A DNA stretch of 64,000 nt from JADJWR01 sp964610575. Its GTDB lineage: Bacteria; Pseudomonadota; Gammaproteobacteria; Burkholderiales; Burkholderiaceae_F. Under the pieces are notes generated by a model. That model was not told where the DNA came from. It made no database searches and was given only the letters and a program-made list of their open reading frames with translations. Shown in pieces: positions 1 to 7,965 of the stretch (positions within the stretch are counted from its first letter, which is position 1; each line of letters begins with the position of its first letter). A program made the translations under genes and the position numbers. The DNA lies in NCBI GenBank assembly GCA_964610575.1, contig CAZSYX010000001.1, positions 1 through 64,000 on the forward strand. Direction: 5' to 3'.

Positions 1-652
1 TGCGGTCGGCGAGCGGCGCCAGCAGCGAGATCATCAGCAGCAGCACCCACATCGAACAGGGATTGAAGCCGTCGAGCAGACCCATGGCCAGCGTGAAGGC
101 GGGCAGGCCGACGTCGTCGAGCGTCACCGTGCGGCCGAACAGCGTGACCGAGAAGTCCTCCGCCGGCGGCGCGGCGGCGGCCGCCCCTGGACCGCACGAC
201 AGGCTGTCCTCCGCCTCGCAGGAAGTGGAGTCGCCGGGTGCGCTGCTCGCGACCCGGCCGCCGGCCAGCGCGCTGCGGATCAGCTTGTCGGTGCTCGCCT
301 CGGTCGAGTAGCCGAGGATCAGCTGGCCGTTGACGTACGCCGCCGGCACCCGCGCTGCGCCGGCCCCCTGCGCCTGCACCAGTTCCTGCAGCCGGGCCAG
401 CGCGGCCGGCTCTTTCGTGACGTCGCGCACGACGATCGTGAGTTCCGGGCGGTCGCGGCCGAGCTGCTTCATGAACTCCTCGGCCTGCCCGCAGTGCGGG
501 CAGCCTTCGCGGACGAACAGTTCGATGCGGCTGGGATCGGCAGCGCGAGCCAGCGTGCCCACGGCCAGCAGGCCGAGCAGCGCCGCGAGCAGCAGCCAGA
601 GCGGGACGAGCAGGCGCGGGCGGCTCGCGCCGAAAGCGGTATCGAGATACAA
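1..652 (-). CDS. Glutaredoxin-domain/CcdA-like membrane protein (C-terminus beyond window)
   Basis: Reading leftward from a TTG at 652, a hydrophobic leader (about residues 12-38) is followed by a glutaredoxin-like domain with a CPHC active site (Cys51/Cys54) and a cis-Pro region (RVPAAYVNG), then a linker and the start of a polytopic region (DGFNPCSMWVLLLM) resembling the first CcdA/DsbD transmembrane segment. The combination suggests membrane-associated thiol-disulfide exchange or electron delivery to periplasmic thiols. The gene leaves the window at base 1, so its length and remaining membrane segments are unseen. No ATG fits the leader; the TTG has only a weak upstream AGGG. The domain calls are firm; the physiological partner is unknown. 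Confidence 0.6.
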   Translation of the reverse strand, partial: MYLDTAFGASRPRLLVPLWLLLAALLGLLAVGTLARAADPSRIELFVREGCPHCGQAEEFMKQLGRDRPELTIVVRDVTKEPAALARLQELVQAQGAGAARVPAAYVNGQLILGYSTEASTDKLIRSALAGGRVASSAPGDSTSCEAEDSLSCGPGAAAAAPPAEDFSVTLFGRTVTLDDVGLPAFTLAMGLLDGFNPCSMWVLLLMISLLAPLADR

Positions 653-753
653 GATTGCCCTGCCGGTTGTTGATCCGCCGCGAGTCTATGAACGCGGCGG
701 CGCGAGGCCTTGCGTTAGCGCAGGAGTTGCGCCGCGGGAATTCCCCATGGCAA

Positions 754-771
754 CAGGTCGAATTTGACCTG
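754..771. promoter_or_regulatory. Imperfect 18-bp palindrome, possible operator
   Basis: CAGGTC-GAATTT-GACCTG is nearly self-complementary (outer six base pairs perfect). It sits about 100 bp upstream of the glutaredoxin/CcdA-like gene and just past the end of the UbiB-like gene. A regulator site is plausible but no cognate protein is indicated. Confidence 0.2.
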
Positions 772-828
772 CCTCAACGTGCATCTACCCCATGAAGGTG
801 CGCGCGCGCCGAGCGAGCCGGGAGCAGG

Positions 829-2217
829 TCAGCATGTGCTTCGCAGCGCGGCTTGCAACAGCGGCAGCACTAGTGTCCGCGCATCGACGCGCGCCTTGAT
901 GTGCGCCAAGGTCAGGAACGAGCCGACCAATTTGCGGTGCAGGAACAACGTTTCCGGCGGCGGGGTGCGCAGCAGCCCCTGGCGGATGCCGAGGTCGATG
1001 CCAAGTGCCCGCGCGCGCGACGGCAGGTCGGAGGAGGCGAAGTCGTAGCGGCCGACGTGCTGCAGGGGTTCGCACACCAGCATGACCACGTCGGTGGTCG
1101 CCTTGATCAGCGCGGCCGAGTCGCCCTCGGCCGCGTAGCCGATGGCGACGGCAAGGCGCGCCACCTCCTCGCGTTTGCCCTCGATCACCGCCCGCGTGAT
1201 GCGCGCATAGTTGGCGACGAAACCGGGCTCGAGGTGCATGGTCGCGCCGAAGTCGAGCAGCACCAGCTTGCCGGTCGCCGGCTGCCACAGATAATTGGCG
1301 AAGTTCGGATCGGTCTGCATCACGCCGAATTCGAACAGCTCGCGGAACATCAGCCGTTCGAGCAGCGTGCCGATCGCATCGCGCGTCGCCTGCGGCACGC
1401 CGTCGGCGGCCAGGGTCTCCAGCGGCTCGCCCTCCATGTGGTCCATCGCCAGGATGCGCGCGGTGCTCAGATCCCGATGCACGCGCGGCACGACGAGTTG
1501 CGGTTCGTCGGCCACCAGATTCGCGAAGCGCTCGAGGAACTCGGCCTCGGCCAGGTAGTCGGCCTCCTGGCCGAGCTGGCGCGCGGCCTCCGCCGCGATC
1601 GCCGGAATGTCGACCTCGTGGGGCAGCAGTTTGAGCAGTTGCAGCATCGCGGCGAGGTTCTCGACGTCGCTGCGGATCGACTTCGCCACGCCGGGGTACT
1701 GGATCTTCAGCGCCAGGTCGCGGCCGTCGGCCGCGCGCGCGCGGTGCACCTGGCCGATCGATGCCGCGGCGATCGGCTCGTCGTCGAACTGCGCGAAGCG
1801 TTGCTCCCAGCCCCGGCCGTATTCGCGGCCGAGCACGCGGCGCAGTTGCGCCCGCGGCATCGGCGCCGCCTGCGCGCGCAGCAGCGCCAGCGCCTGCGCG
1901 AATTCCGGCGGCAGCAGGTCGGCGCCCTGCAACGACATCATCTGGCCGAGCTTCATCGCTCCGCCGCGCAGTCGCGCCAGCCGTGCCGCGAGACGGCGCG
2001 CGTTGCCGGCCGACAGAAAGGCGCTGACGGCCTCGCCGCCGGCGCTCTTGCCGGCCACCAGCCGGCGAACACCCTCCGCGGCGCCGCCGAGCGCAAACTC
2101 GCCCGCCGCCCGCGCCACGCTGGCCAGGCGGCCGAGGCGGGTTTGCGGAACGCGGGCGGGCGCGATCGTCGGAGGCGGCGCGCGCTTGCGGCTGGAACTG
2201 CGGCTCGTCTTGATCAA
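829..2217 (-). CDS. ABC1/AarF/UbiB-family atypical kinase
   Basis: A protein of about 462 residues with the ABC1/ADCK signature: KLGQ (residues 89-92, the KxGQ motif of the N-terminal extension), AASIGQVHRA (151-160, the alanine-rich loop replacing the usual P-loop), ALKIQYPGV with the VAIK-type Lys171, and a late LLDFGATMHL matching the metal-binding DFG. Family members support ubiquinone biosynthesis or lipid homeostasis by an ATPase-like activity. It lies 103 bp downstream of the NeuD-type gene on the same strand, so co-transcription is possible. No other ubi gene is nearby, so I do not assign it to UbiB itself. The furthest start is TTG with no clear ribosome site; the true start may be the in-frame GTG near residue 34. 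Confidence 0.8.
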   Translation of the reverse strand: MIKTSRSSSRKRAPPPTIAPARVPQTRLGRLASVARAAGEFALGGAAEGVRRLVAGKSAGGEAVSAFLSAGNARRLAARLARLRGGAMKLGQMMSLQGADLLPPEFAQALALLRAQAAPMPRAQLRRVLGREYGRGWEQRFAQFDDEPIAAASIGQVHRARAADGRDLALKIQYPGVAKSIRSDVENLAAMLQLLKLLPHEVDIPAIAAEAARQLGQEADYLAEAEFLERFANLVADEPQLVVPRVHRDLSTARILAMDHMEGEPLETLAADGVPQATRDAIGTLLERLMFRELFEFGVMQTDPNFANYLWQPATGKLVLLDFGATMHLEPGFVANYARITRAVIEGKREEVARLAVAIGYAAEGDSAALIKATTDVVMLVCEPLQHVGRYDFASSDLPSRARALGIDLGIRQGLLRTPPPETLFLHRKLVGSFLTLAHIKARVDARTLVLPLLQAALRSTC

Positions 2218-2320
2218 GGCGCGCGGAAGGCGCTGTTTGGTGGGCCGTGCCTCGGATTATCGGCGCAAGCTCGCGAAGGGCCCCGTCGCTGCGCGATGCG
2301 GGTGGTCTGCCGCGTTCCGG

Positions 2321-2983
2321 TCAAAGTCGGACGCGCCCGCTGCTGATCGGCAGTTGAACCGCCTCGGGCGCCACGTGGACACTCTCCGGTGCGGTGTCGC
2401 GGACGATGGTCGCGCCGACCCCGACGATGCTGCCGTCGCCGAGGCTGATCCGGTCGCGGATCACCGCGCCGGCGCCGACCAGCGAATAGGCGCCGATCCG
2501 CACCGATCCGAGCACCGTGCAGTTGACGCCGACGAAACAGTGGTCGCCTAGTTCGGAGTGGTGGCCGATGACGGCGCCGGTGCCGATCCACACGTCGTCG
2601 CCGAAGCGCACATAAGGGTCGACGACGACGTTGTCGCCGATCGAGCAGTTCTCGCCGATCCGCACCGCGGGGTCGATGACGGCGCGTGGGCTGACGTAGC
2701 TGGCGAAGCGGTAGCCCATCGACTTGGCGCGCAGGTAGCGGTCGGCGCGGATGTGGTTGTTCCGCACCGGACCGACGGCGACGAACATCCGCACTGCCGA
2801 TGGCGGAAAGCGCCGCTCGACTTCCTCGAACGGAATCACCGGCAGCCCGCACAGCTCGCCCTCGCCCAGCAGCGACCGGTCGACAGCGAAGCCGACCACC
2901 GAATGGCGCGGGTCGCGCCGGAAGCGCGCCCAAGCGAGTTCGGCCATCTGACCGTTGCCGTAGATCAACAGTTGTTCCGCCAT
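2321..2983 (-). CDS. NeuD-family sugar O-acyltransferase (left-handed beta-helix)
   Basis: A protein of 220 residues starting MAEQLLIYGNGQMAE, which fits the N-terminal Rossmann-like pocket of NeuD/PglD-type acyltransferases. The second half is a run of hexapeptide repeats (IGENCSIGD, VWIGTGAVIGHH, VGAGAVIRD, IVGVGATI) forming a left-handed beta-helix. Such enzymes transfer acetyl groups to amino sugars or similar acceptors and act as trimers. I chose the ATG at 2983 because homology begins there; an in-frame upstream start at 3091 would overlap the divergent ligase gene. It is divergent from the A-T ligase and upstream of the UbiB-like kinase. No glycan cluster is present, so the acceptor is unknown. 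Confidence 0.7.
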   Translation of the reverse strand: MAEQLLIYGNGQMAELAWARFRRDPRHSVVGFAVDRSLLGEGELCGLPVIPFEEVERRFPPSAVRMFVAVGPVRNNHIRADRYLRAKSMGYRFASYVSPRAVIDPAVRIGENCSIGDNVVVDPYVRFGDDVWIGTGAVIGHHSELGDHCFVGVNCTVLGSVRIGAYSLVGAGAVIRDRISLGDGSIVGVGATIVRDTAPESVHVAPEAVQLPISSGRVRL

Positions 2984-3066
2984 CCGCGGCCCGCCCCAAT
3001 GAAATGGGCTGTAATCGAATCGGAGTCGGGGCAGCCACCCCCGTTTCAAACGCCGCGCATGCTGCC

Positions 3067-4899
3067 ATGGAGCAACAGCCGCCAGCAACACGAGCCGAAC
3101 CGCAGCGCCCGCGGCACCCGCCGCACACGGTCCGGCAACTGCTCTTCGAGTCGATCGACCGGCATGCTGGGCGCGAGGCGATCCTGTCGCCGGACCGCCG
3201 GGCGCTGACCTACAAGGGTCTCGGTGAGCAGATCGGTGCGGTTGCGCAGGCGCTGGCCGCCGCCGGTCTTGGGCGCGGTCGGCATCGCGTCGCCGTGGCG
3301 CTGCCGCACGGCCCGGAGTTCGCGGTCGCGGTGCTGGCGGCCTGCTGCGCGGTGACTTGCGCGCCGCTGAACGAACAGCTGACGGAGGAGGCGCTCGCCA
3401 GGCTGCTTGTCGCGATGCGCATCGACGCTCTGATCGCGATGGCGGGCGTCGAGACGAACGCGACGCAGGCGGCGCATCGGCTGTCGATTCCGCGGATCGA
3501 CTTGCTCGTTGCGGCGGGCGCTCCGGCCGGCGCCTTCGAACTGGTTGCCCGGGAACGAGCGGCCGCGGTCGCCGCCGAGCCGCCCGGACTGGACGACATC
3601 GCGTTGCTCACGCACACCTCCGGCACCACCGGCCTGCCCAAGGTGATGCCGTTCGAGCATTGGCGGATGGCCGAGTCGGCCCGCAACCGGGTCGAGCTCA
3701 CCGCGATCCTGTCGACCGACCGCTGCCTGGCGGTGGTGCCGTTTCACTCGACCGTGGCGATCCGCCGCGGGCTGCTGCCGGCCATGCTCGCTGGCAGTGC
3801 GGTGATCTGTCCGCAGGCGCTCGACGCGGCCACGCTGGTCGGGCTGCTTGACACGATGCGACCGACCCAGCTGCTTGCGCCGCCGGTCGTGCAGATCGCC
3901 ATGGCGGAGGAGTTCGAGAGCCGCAGCGCGCGTCCCGTGCACTGCCTGCGGTTCATCACTTCGGCGTTCACGGCGCTAGCGTCCGAGGTGCGACAGCGGA
4001 TCGAGCGGACTTTCGGCGTGCCGGTCACCGAGTCCTACGGCATGTCCGAATGCGGCAGCATCGCCGACACACCACTGCCGCCGGAGGTCACGCCGGCCGG
4101 CTCGGTTGGCCGGGCGCACACGCTCGAAGTGGCGATCGTCGACGATGCCGGCCGCTTCCTCGACCGAGGCCAGCCGGGCGAGATCGTCGTGCGGGGGCCG
4201 GAGGTCATCGCCGGCTATGAGAACGACCCCGAGGCCAACCGCGTCGCCTTCCGCGATGGCTGGTTCCGCACCGGCGACGCAGGCCGTCTCGACCGCGAGG
4301 GATTCATCTACCTCGTCGGCCGCATGAAGGAGATGATCAATCGCGGCGGCAACAAGGTCAGTCCCGCCGAAGTGGAGGACGCGCTGAGGCGGCACGCCTC
4401 GGTGGCCGAGGCGGCTGCCTTTGCCGTGCCCCACCCGACGCTCGGCGAAGACGTCTTCGCCGCGGTGCAGCCGCGCGATGCCCGTCTGACGGAAGGCGAG
4501 CTGCGCCGCTTCGTGCGCAGCCGCCTCGCTCCCGTCAAGCGGCCGACGCGCATCCTGCTGATGGAGCAACTGCCGCGCGGGGAACTCGGCAAGGTGAACC
4601 GCCTCGATCTGGCGCAGCTCGCGCAGCGCCTGGCTGCTGCCGACCTCGAGCCGCCGCGGCCGGGCACCGAGGCCGCGCTCGCCCGCATCTTCGCTGAGGT
4701 GCTCGAGGTGCCCAACGTCGGCCGCCGTGGTAACTTTTTCCATCTCGGCGGTGACTCGATGCGTGCCGTGCGGGTGCTGGCCGACATCGAGGCCACCCTC
4801 GGCACGCGTATCGACATGGAACTGCTGTTCGACCATCCCACGGTGGCGGAGCTCGCCGAGCGGGTCGCCGCCCTGACTTCGATATCGAGGAGCCCATGA
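3067..4899 (+). CDS. Acyl-AMP ligase fused to a C-terminal carrier (PP-binding) domain
   Basis: A protein of about 610 residues. Residues 20-520 are an ANL-superfamily adenylation domain: phosphate loop THTSGTTGLPK near 181, aromatic/ATP motif ESYGMSE, hinge GWFRTGD, core motif NRGGNKVSPAE, and the catalytic lysine in RGELGKVNR. Residues 540-605 form a phosphopantetheine carrier domain with the attachment serine in LGGDSMRAV near 565. It therefore looks able to activate an acid and load it onto its own carrier arm, yet no condensation, ketosynthase, reductase or thioesterase domain follows. The stop overlaps the next start (ATGA), coupling it to a Bug receptor. ATG 3067 was chosen; in-frame ATG 3004 is also possible and neither has a good ribosome site. 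Confidence 0.8.
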   Translation: MEQQPPATRAEPQRPRHPPHTVRQLLFESIDRHAGREAILSPDRRALTYKGLGEQIGAVAQALAAAGLGRGRHRVAVALPHGPEFAVAVLAACCAVTCAPLNEQLTEEALARLLVAMRIDALIAMAGVETNATQAAHRLSIPRIDLLVAAGAPAGAFELVARERAAAVAAEPPGLDDIALLTHTSGTTGLPKVMPFEHWRMAESARNRVELTAILSTDRCLAVVPFHSTVAIRRGLLPAMLAGSAVICPQALDAATLVGLLDTMRPTQLLAPPVVQIAMAEEFESRSARPVHCLRFITSAFTALASEVRQRIERTFGVPVTESYGMSECGSIADTPLPPEVTPAGSVGRAHTLEVAIVDDAGRFLDRGQPGEIVVRGPEVIAGYENDPEANRVAFRDGWFRTGDAGRLDREGFIYLVGRMKEMINRGGNKVSPAEVEDALRRHASVAEAAAFAVPHPTLGEDVFAAVQPRDARLTEGELRRFVRSRLAPVKRPTRILLMEQLPRGELGKVNRLDLAQLAQRLAAADLEPPRPGTEAALARIFAEVLEVPNVGRRGNFFHLGGDSMRAVRVLADIEATLGTRIDMELLFDHPTVAELAERVAALTSISRSP

Positions 4900-5867
4900 C
4901 CCGACGACGCGACATGCTGCTCGCGCTGCTTGCCGGCGTGCTGCTTCCCGCGCTCTCGCCCGCGGCCGACAGACCATTTCCCGAGCGGCCGGTGCGAATC
5001 GTCGTTGCCTATCCGCCGGGCGGGCAGGCCGACTCGGTCGGCCGCTTGCTGGCGCAGAAGCTCGCCGAGGTCCTTGGCGGCCCGGTCGTTGTCGACAACC
5101 GCCCGGGCGGCAATGCGACGATCGGCGCCGACTTCGTCGCCCAGGCGGCCGCCGATGGCCATACGCTGTTGCTCGGCGGCGCTGCCAACCTGACCATCGC
5201 GCCGGCGCTCGACAGCCAGCTGCGCTACGACACCCTGCGCGATTTCGTCGCCGTGGCGCGCGTGGCCCGTGTGCCGCAGCTGCTGGCCGTGCGCTCCGGC
5301 CTGCCGGTCAGCACCGTGGCGCAGCTGGTTGCCTACGCCAGGCAGAACCCCGGCAAGCTGACCTTCGCCTCGACCGCGCCGGCCAACGAGCTGGCGATCG
5401 AGTCGCTGAAGGCGGCCGAGAAGATCGACATCCTGTCCGTGCCTTACAAGGGAACATCGCAGGCGATGCTGGACCTGATCGCCGGCCGGCTCGACCTCAC
5501 GTTTGCCGACGTGGCCAGCCTGGCGCCGCACGTGCGCTCGGGAACGCTGCGTGTCATCGCCAATGCCGGCGTGGTGCGGGCGCGCGAGTATGCCGACGTC
5601 CCGACGATGGTCGAGCAGGGCGTGCCCAGTTTCGTCTGGGAATCGTGGCAGGGCCTGGTTGCGCCGAAGGCGACCCCGGCCGAAGTCGTCGCCAGGCTGC
5701 AGCAGGCACTCGAACGGGTGGTGAAGTCGGCCGACTATCGCGATGGCCTGGAGCGGCTCGGCTTCGTGCCGATCGACGAACCGCCGGAGCGCTTCCCCGC
5801 CGTCCTGCAGGAGGAGCTGGCGCGGCACAAGGCGCTTGCCCGGCAACTCGGCAGGCAGGCGAAATGA
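4896..5867 (+). CDS. Bug-family (TTT) solute receptor
   Basis: A protein of 323 residues with an N-terminal signal peptide (hydrophobic residues 7-23, cleavage near SPAAD), followed by the Bug/TctC fold: VRIVVAYPPGGQADSVGR in the first ligand loop, VVVDNRPGGNATIGAD, and the late PTMVEQGVPSFVWESWQGL. These periplasmic proteins bind carboxylates or small amides and usually serve TctA/TctB permeases, which are absent here. Its ATG overlaps the stop of the A-T ligase, so receptor and activating enzyme are translationally coupled and may concern the same acid. It ends 13 bp from the convergent GGDEF gene. Confidence 0.85.
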   Translation: MTRRRDMLLALLAGVLLPALSPAADRPFPERPVRIVVAYPPGGQADSVGRLLAQKLAEVLGGPVVVDNRPGGNATIGADFVAQAAADGHTLLLGGAANLTIAPALDSQLRYDTLRDFVAVARVARVPQLLAVRSGLPVSTVAQLVAYARQNPGKLTFASTAPANELAIESLKAAEKIDILSVPYKGTSQAMLDLIAGRLDLTFADVASLAPHVRSGTLRVIANAGVVRAREYADVPTMVEQGVPSFVWESWQGLVAPKATPAEVVARLQQALERVVKSADYRDGLERLGFVPIDEPPERFPAVLQEELARHKALARQLGRQAK

Positions 5868-5880
5868 GCGGCACCGCGCC

Positions 5881-7776
5881 CTAGGCCGAAGCCGCCAGGA
5901 CCAGCTTGCCGAAGTGCACGCGATTGCGGCCGGCGGCCTTTGCCTCGTAGAGGGCTTCGTCGGCACGCCGCAGCGCGTCGGCCACGCCGCCCGGCCCGGG
6001 GTGCGCAATCGCCACGCCGGCGCTGACCGATAGCGGTCGACCGCTGAACCAGCGCGAGGTGTCGATCTGCGCCACCGCCGAGCGCACCTGCTCGCCCACC
6101 CGGACCGCCTCGTCGAGGTCCATGTCAGGCAACAGCAGCAGAAACTCCTCGCCGCCCAGGCGCCCGCCGACCATCGGTGCGCGCATCACGCCGGCGACGC
6201 CGCCGGCCACCGCGCGCAGCACCTCGTCGCCGACGAGGTGGCCATGCTGGTCGTTGATCCCCTTGAAGTGGTCGATGTCGAGGATCAGCACGGCGCAATC
6301 GTTGCCGGTGGCGAGCAGCTGGCCGAGCTGCGCCAGCACCGCACGCCGGTTGGGCAGGCCAGTCAGCTCGTCGGTCATCGCCAGCGCGTGCATCGTCCGG
6401 CTGGTGCGGCGGTGCCGCCAGGCCAGCAGGCCGAGCATGACCGCCAGCAGCGCCGCCAGCGTGACGGCGACGATCTGCAACTGGCCGGCGCGCTTCTGCT
6501 GTTCGAGCGCATCGACCGTGGCCGCCTTCTCGCGCAGCAGCAGCGCGTTTTCCGTCTCGCGCGCCGCGGTGTCGAACTCGACCTTCAGCGTCATGAAACG
6601 CTGGTCGAGCTGGCGCGCGTGCAGGCGATCGGTGACTTCCTTGAGCAGGCGCTGGTTCTCGTAGGCGGCGCGCCAGTCGGTGAGGTCGGCCTGCGCGGCG
6701 GCGAGCGCCGCGTGGGTGGCCGCCAGCTCGGCCAGTGCCTCCGCCTTGCCAAAGGTCGCCAGCGCCTGGTTCAGTGCGGCAATGCTCTCGGCGGGCTGCT
6801 TCATGCCGCGCAGCGCGATGCCGCGCACCAGCGCGAGTTGCGCCTGCAGGCGCGCGTCGGGCATGCGGGCGGCCAGCTTCTCTGCCTCCGCCAGGTGCTC
6901 GACCGCCTGCGACCATTCGCCGCGCGCGTTGTGCACGCTGGCCAGGCCGCGCTGCACATAGGCCTCACCGCGTGCGTAGCCGATGCCGCGCGCGAGCTCC
7001 ATCGCCTGCAGGTAGGCGGCCTGCGCGCTGTCCCACTGGCCGAGGTGCTCGCGGCTGCGGCCGAGGTTGTACAGGGTGACCATCGCCTCGCGCTGCATGC
7101 CGGCGGCCAGTTGCGCCTTCGCGGCCTGCTCGAAGTACCGCTGCGCCTGGGCGTAGTCACCCATCCGGTTGTAGATGGTCGCGATGCCGTTGACGGCGGT
7201 GCGCGAGTGCTCGGGAAAGTCGCTCTTCTCGTACAGCGTCACCGAGCGGCGCAGGTCGAGCAGGCCGAGCGCGTAGTCGCCCTGCACGCCGCGCAGCCAG
7301 CCGCGCAGGTACAGCGCGTTGGCGAGCATCTCCTCGTCGCCGGTGGCCTCCGCGGCCGACACGGCGAGCTCGAAGGCGGACATCGCCTTGCTGTTCTCGC
7401 CGGCGGCCTCGTGGATCTCGCCCTCGCAGTTGTGCACGCCGGCGCGCAGCCCGCCGCGGCTGGCCAGCGGCAGCTGCGCGGTGGCGCGCGCCAGCATGTC
7501 GCGCGCCTTGTCGAGGTCGCGCTCCGAGTAGTAGTCGCACAGTGCCAGGCGGGCGCGGATCTCCAGGTCGGCGTCCGGCTGCGCTGCCAGCCGGGCCAGC
7601 GCCTGGTCGGCCAGGCGGAGGGCATCGTCCGGGTTGCTGCGGCCCGCGCGTATCGCGTCCTGCACGAGCGCAGCAGCGGGATGCGCGGCGGCACCGCTTT
7701 CGAGTGCCGCGGCAGCGGTTGCCGCGAGCAGCGGCAACAGCCCGAGCAGCCCCGCAATGACGTGCGTGCGTTTCAT
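5881..7776 (-). CDS. TPR-repeat, membrane-anchored GGDEF diguanylate cyclase
   Basis: A protein of about 631 residues. A leader (HVIAGLLGLLPLLAATAAAA) is followed by about 370 residues of tetratricopeptide-like helices, a transmembrane segment (IVAVTLAALLAVMLGLLAW) and a cytoplasmic GGDEF domain (DELTGLPNRRA, LDIDHFKGIND, GGRLGGEEFLLLLP). The intact GGEEF and metal-binding aspartate indicate c-di-GMP synthesis. The usual RxxD inhibitory site upstream of GGEEF is not present (the stretch reads MRAPMVGGRL), so product feedback may be absent. The architecture suggests periplasmic TPR sensing across the inner membrane. The start is uncertain: ATG 7776 immediately precedes the leader, but upstream in-frame ATGs exist and no ribosome site is obvious. 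Confidence 0.8.
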   Translation of the reverse strand: MKRTHVIAGLLGLLPLLAATAAAALESGAAAHPAAALVQDAIRAGRSNPDDALRLADQALARLAAQPDADLEIRARLALCDYYSERDLDKARDMLARATAQLPLASRGGLRAGVHNCEGEIHEAAGENSKAMSAFELAVSAAEATGDEEMLANALYLRGWLRGVQGDYALGLLDLRRSVTLYEKSDFPEHSRTAVNGIATIYNRMGDYAQAQRYFEQAAKAQLAAGMQREAMVTLYNLGRSREHLGQWDSAQAAYLQAMELARGIGYARGEAYVQRGLASVHNARGEWSQAVEHLAEAEKLAARMPDARLQAQLALVRGIALRGMKQPAESIAALNQALATFGKAEALAELAATHAALAAAQADLTDWRAAYENQRLLKEVTDRLHARQLDQRFMTLKVEFDTAARETENALLLREKAATVDALEQQKRAGQLQIVAVTLAALLAVMLGLLAWRHRRTSRTMHALAMTDELTGLPNRRAVLAQLGQLLATGNDCAVLILDIDHFKGINDQHGHLVGDEVLRAVAGGVAGVMRAPMVGGRLGGEEFLLLLPDMDLDEAVRVGEQVRSAVAQIDTSRWFSGRPLSVSAGVAIAHPGPGGVADALRRADEALYEAKAAGRNRVHFGKLVLAASA

Positions 7777-7886
7777 GGCGCGCATCATGGCAAGCGACGG
7801 GGTTTTCGTCATCGGCCGGGTGGCCGAGGCGGAGCGCATTGGTCCGCGACGGCCCGGGCGGCGTGCCCACTGCGATTGCCTCTCAC

Positions 7887-7912
7887 GAGCCGGCCACCGA
7901 CGCCACCGGCTC
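7887..7912 (-). terminator. Weak hairpin downstream of icmF
   Basis: GAGCCGG and CCGGCTC form a seven-base-pair stem with a 12-base loop in the 189-bp gap between icmF and the GGDEF gene. No T-run follows on the minus strand, so an intrinsic terminator is only possible. The rest of the gap shows nothing else. Confidence 0.25.
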
Positions 7913-7965
7913 TAGACAAGGGCCCCCGCACGGGCTGTCCGGGCGCCATAGGAGCGCAGGGAGAC

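Noticed and set aside
870..880. CTAGTGTCC near the end of the UbiB-like gene resembling the MITE tip
   Set aside because: Only nine bases match, no inverted partner nearby; most likely chance.
901..2346. Long plus-strand ORF of 481 codons opposite the UbiB-like gene
   Set aside because: Its translation is Arg/Gln/His-rich shadow sequence, while the minus frame carries clear kinase motifs.
2214..3128. Minus-strand ORF overlapping the NeuD-type gene
   Set aside because: Arg-rich out-of-frame reading of the hexapeptide-repeat gene; no family motifs.
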